DNA of 7,171 nt from CALKWS01 sp035302405. GTDB lineage: Bacteria; Actinomycetota; Actinomycetes; Actinomycetales; Beutenbergiaceae. The stretch covers positions 1 through 7,171 of the forward strand of contig DATGSR010000164.1 of NCBI GenBank assembly GCA_035302405.1. Direction: 5' to 3'. Both the position numbers and the translations under genes were made by a program. Positions 4,776 through 7,171 of the stretch are shown here, piece by piece. The notes beneath the pieces are model-generated. The model saw only the letters and a list, made by a program, of their open reading frames with translations. It was not told the DNA's origin and did not search any database. Each line of letters begins with the position of its first letter. Position 1 is the stretch's first letter.

Positions 4776-6932
4776 TCAGGCGCGAACCTGCTGGGCCTTC
4801 ACCTCTTGGCGGCGGCGGTGCAGGATCGGTTCGGTGTACCCGCTGGGCTGCTCGGTGCCCTTGAAGATCAGGTCCACCGCGCTGGCGAAGGCGATCCCGT
4901 CGTAGTCCGGGGCCATCGGCCGGTAATCGGGGTCGCCCGCGTTCTGCTCGTCGACCACCTTGGCCATCCGCCGCAGGGAGTCGTGGACCTGCTCGGCGGT
5001 GACCACCCCGTGGGTGAGCCAGTTCGCCAGCAACTGGGAGGAGATCCGCAGCGTGGCACGGTCCTCCATCAGGGCCACGTCGTGGATGTCGGGAACCTTG
5101 GAGACCCCCAGCCCCTGGTCCACCCAGCGCACCACGTAGCCCAGCAGGGACTGCACGTTGAGGTCGACCTCCTCGGCACGCTGCTCCTCGGTCCATTGAC
5201 CATCCCCCAGGGGGATGGTGAGCAGATCGGTCAGCGAGGCGCGGGGCCGGTCGGCCAGTTCGCGCTGCCGCTGGGCCACGTCCACCCGGTGGTAGTGCAG
5301 GGCGTGCAGGGTGGCCGCGGTGGGTGAGGGCACCCAGGCGGTGCTCGCTCCGGCCTGAGGGTGGCCGAGCTTCTGTTCGAGCATGTCCGCCATCAGGTCC
5401 GGCATCGCCCACATTCCCTTGCCGATCTGGCCGTGGCCGGGCAACCCGACTTCCAGGCCCACGTCGACGTTGTTGTCCTCATAGGCGCTGATCCACGGCT
5501 CGTTCTTCAACTGGGCCTTGCGCACGAACGCTCCGGCGTGCATCGAGGTGTGGATCTCATCGCCGGAGCGGTCCAGGAACCCGGTGTTGATGAACACTAA
5601 CCGGTCGGCGGCCTGGGCGATGCAGGCCTTGAGGTTGGCGCTGGTGCGCCGCTCCTCATCCATCAGACCCATCTTCAGGGTGCGCTCGGGCAGGCCGAGC
5701 AACTGTTCCACCCGGGCGAACAGGTCCACGGTGAGGGTGACCTCCTCCGGGCCGTGCATCTTGGGTTTGACGATGTAGATCGACCCGTGCCGGCCGTTGC
5801 GCCAGGGGTTGTTCTCATCCAGGCTCGGCAGGGCGCCCAGGGTAGTGAACGCGGCGTCCAGGATGCCTTCACCGACCTCATTGCCCTCGGCGTCCAGGAT
5901 CGCGGGGGTGGTCATCAGATGGCCGACGTTGCGCACGAACAGCACCGCCCGGCCCGGGAGGGTGAACTCGGTGCCGTCCGGTGCGCTGTAGCGGCGGTCC
6001 TCGGCCAGGGTGCGGGTCATGGTGCGCCCGCCCTTGTCGAACGTGGCGGACAGGTCGCCGCGGTTCATCCCCCACCAGTTGCGGTAGGCGGCGGCCTTGT
6101 CCGGGCCGTCCACCGTGGCCACGGAGTCCTCGAAGTCGATGATCGAAGTGAGCGCGGACTCGATCTGCACGTCGGCGATGCCGGCCGGGTCCGCCTTACC
6201 CACCTGGCTGCCCGGGTCGAAGATGAGGTCGATGTGCAACCCGTGGTGCCGCAGCAACACCGAGTAGGGCTGGTCGGCCGGGCCGGCGTAGCCGGCGAAG
6301 GTGCCCGGATCGGCCAAGGTGGTCACGCCGTCGTCGGTCTGTACCTGCAGTTGCCCGTCCACCACCGTGTAGGAACGGGACTTGCTGTGGGACCCCTGGG
6401 CGAGCGGCACGAACTCATCGAGCAGCGTGCGCACGGTGTCCACGACCTTGGCGCCGCGGTTGGTGTCATACCCGCCGGTGGGGATCGGGCCGGGCAGGGC
6501 GTCGGTGCCGTACAGCGCGTCGTACAGCGAGCCCCAGCGGGCGTTGGCGGCGTTCAGGGCGTAGCGGGCGTTGGTGACGGGCACCACCAGTTGCGGGCCG
6601 GCCTGTTCGGCGATCTCGGCGTCCACGTTGCTGGTGGTGACGCGCACGTCGTCGGGTTCTGGGACCAGGTAGCCGATCTCCTCCAGGAACGCCCGGTACC
6701 GGTCGACGTCGACGGGGGCTGGGTTGTCCCGGTGCCACTGGCTGATCTGCTGTTGTAGGCGGGTGCGTTCGGCGAGGAGTTCGGCGTTGCGGGGTCCGAG
6801 GTCGGCGATGATGCTCGCCAGCCCGGACCAGAAGGCCTCTGGTTCGATGCCGGTGCCCTGCAGGGCGTCGGTGGCGAATTCGTCGAGATCGGTGTGCACC
6901 TGTAAGCCGGCGCGGTCGACGCGGTCAGTCAT
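4776..6932 (-). CDS. glcB: Malate synthase G
   Basis: The 718-residue enzyme condenses glyoxylate with acetyl-CoA to give malate and CoA in the cytoplasm, as part of glyoxylate assimilation. It is the single-chain G isoform (usual length about 720-740). Catalytic positions known from the E. coli and M. tuberculosis enzymes are present: Arg334 in LFVRNVGHLMT, magnesium ligands Glu426 (MDEERR) and Asp454 (TGFLDRSGDEIHTSM), and general base Asp624 (LMEDRATLRISSQ). AGASTAWVPSPTAATLHALHYH (527-548) matches the mycobacterial protein very closely. Val610 replaces the cysteine found in GVGCSK of those enzymes. The start is ATG 6932, with AGGAGG 8 bases upstream; an in-frame ATG at 7061 would add 43 residues of Arg/His-rich sequence that overlap the upstream gene. 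The ATGA overlap with the oxidase gene points to translational coupling in one operon. Confidence 0.97.
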   Translation of the reverse strand: MTDRVDRAGLQVHTDLDEFATDALQGTGIEPEAFWSGLASIIADLGPRNAELLAERTRLQQQISQWHRDNPAPVDVDRYRAFLEEIGYLVPEPDDVRVTTSNVDAEIAEQAGPQLVVPVTNARYALNAANARWGSLYDALYGTDALPGPIPTGGYDTNRGAKVVDTVRTLLDEFVPLAQGSHSKSRSYTVVDGQLQVQTDDGVTTLADPGTFAGYAGPADQPYSVLLRHHGLHIDLIFDPGSQVGKADPAGIADVQIESALTSIIDFEDSVATVDGPDKAAAYRNWWGMNRGDLSATFDKGGRTMTRTLAEDRRYSAPDGTEFTLPGRAVLFVRNVGHLMTTPAILDAEGNEVGEGILDAAFTTLGALPSLDENNPWRNGRHGSIYIVKPKMHGPEEVTLTVDLFARVEQLLGLPERTLKMGLMDEERRTSANLKACIAQAADRLVFINTGFLDRSGDEIHTSMHAGAFVRKAQLKNEPWISAYEDNNVDVGLEVGLPGHGQIGKGMWAMPDLMADMLEQKLGHPQAGASTAWVPSPTAATLHALHYHRVDVAQRQRELADRPRASLTDLLTIPLGDGQWTEEQRAEEVDLNVQSLLGYVVRWVDQGLGVSKVPDIHDVALMEDRATLRISSQLLANWLTHGVVTAEQVHDSLRRMAKVVDEQNAGDPDYRPMAPDYDGIAFASAVDLIFKGTEQPSGYTEPILHRRRQEVKAQQVRA

Positions 6933-7171
6933 TGGATGGTCCTCCTGGAAGTGGTGTCGGCGAGGATGACGCCGGGGTTGAGGATGGAGTTGGGGTCCAG
7001 TGCGGTCTTGATGCGGTCGGTGATGTCCAGGACGTCCTCGCCCACCTGGGCGGCTAGCCATGGTTGCTTGAGTCGGCCCACGCCGTGCTCGCCGGTGATG
7101 GTCCCGCCCAGGGCGATCGCCAGGTCCATCACCTGACCGTAGGCGACCTCGGCCCGGGCGCGCTGTTGCGG
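6929..7171 (-). CDS. FAD-linked oxidase, GlcD type (C-terminal 80 residues; cut by window edge)
   Basis: The frame is open from the right edge to the TGA at 6929-6931 and carries the C-terminal end of the FAD-linked oxidase family (glycolate oxidase GlcD, D-lactate dehydrogenase). The marker is GGTITGEHGVGRLK followed by D-I-x-x-R-I-K-x-x-L-D-P-N-S-I-L-N-P-G. In the family the EHG segment lies at the active site, and the C-terminal helix IK..DP..ILNPG closes the domain. The enzyme probably oxidises a 2-hydroxyacid, most simply glycolate to glyoxylate, which GlcB downstream would consume. D-lactate or another 2-hydroxyacid cannot be excluded from the tail alone. The stop overlaps the glcB ATG by four bases. 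The last residues (TSRRTIQ) include two AGG arginine codons that also form the glcB ribosome binding site. Confidence 0.85.
   Translation of the reverse strand, partial: PQQRARAEVAYGQVMDLAIALGGTITGEHGVGRLKQPWLAAQVGEDVLDITDRIKTALDPNSILNPGVILADTTSRRTIQ
6941..6946 (-). promoter_or_regulatory. glcB ribosome binding site inside the upstream coding sequence
   Basis: AGGAGG on the minus strand is 8 bases before the glcB ATG at 6932. It is a full Shine-Dalgarno core and is read in the oxidase frame as two consecutive AGG (Arg) codons. It decides the glcB start and rules out the longer reading from 7061. Confidence 0.85.

Noticed and set aside
5754..6758. Plus-strand 334-residue frame antisense to glcB
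   Set aside because: It is a mirror of the strongly conserved malate synthase coding strand, with no ribosome binding site or recognisable domain.
6933..7061. 43-residue N-terminal extension of malate synthase from ATG 7061
   Set aside because: The extra residues are Arg/His/Pro-rich and lie inside the oxidase coding sequence. ATG 6932 has a full AGGAGG at ideal distance and gives the usual family length.

Overview
The window is GC-rich, gene-dense bacterial DNA that looks like a high-GC actinobacterium. Codons mostly end in G or C, and several genes resemble actinobacterial families: a ThrE exporter of almost the same length as the Corynebacterium glutamicum protein, a malate synthase G close to mycobacterial GlcB over long stretches, and an HPr-like N-terminus. 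I cannot name genus or species. No tRNA, rRNA, CRISPR array, insertion sequence or phage gene is visible, and no gene-free stretch exceeds about 260 bases.

Left part (1-1771, all minus strand): the first 14 codons of a probable ptsH (HPr) gene run off the left edge. Upstream of it lie a Shine-Dalgarno sequence, a possible -10 box, a GTGA-N6-TCAC dyad like a Crp/GlxR site, and a degenerate repeat with a perfect 10-bp inverted repeat. Then comes a complete thrE-type threonine/serine exporter gene.

Middle (1772-4634): a plus-strand gene for a small predicted lipoprotein of unknown function converges on a minus-strand gene for a MetE-like zinc methyltransferase. A five-copy 14-bp tandem repeat fills the junction. 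The MetE-like gene is divergent from an IclR-family regulator gene, and a near-perfect 20-bp palindrome sits in the 141-bp gap between their starts.

Right part (4635-7171): the regulator gene converges on malate synthase G (glcB, minus strand) across a long GC-rich hairpin that probably terminates both. Upstream of glcB, overlapping it by the 4-base ATGA, is the C-terminal end of an FAD-linked oxidase gene of the GlcD (glycolate/D-lactate dehydrogenase) type, cut by the right edge. The oxidase and GlcB would form a glycolate to glyoxylate to malate route. The IclR protein, which keeps residues used by the glyoxylate sensor AllR, is a reasonable candidate regulator. The substrate of the MetE-like enzyme and its link to this route are unknown.

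I did not find a clearly new multi-gene system. The most interesting signals are regulatory: the dyads near ptsH and between the MetE-like and iclR genes, the short repeats in intergenic gaps, and a Cys-to-Val change near the GlcB active site.
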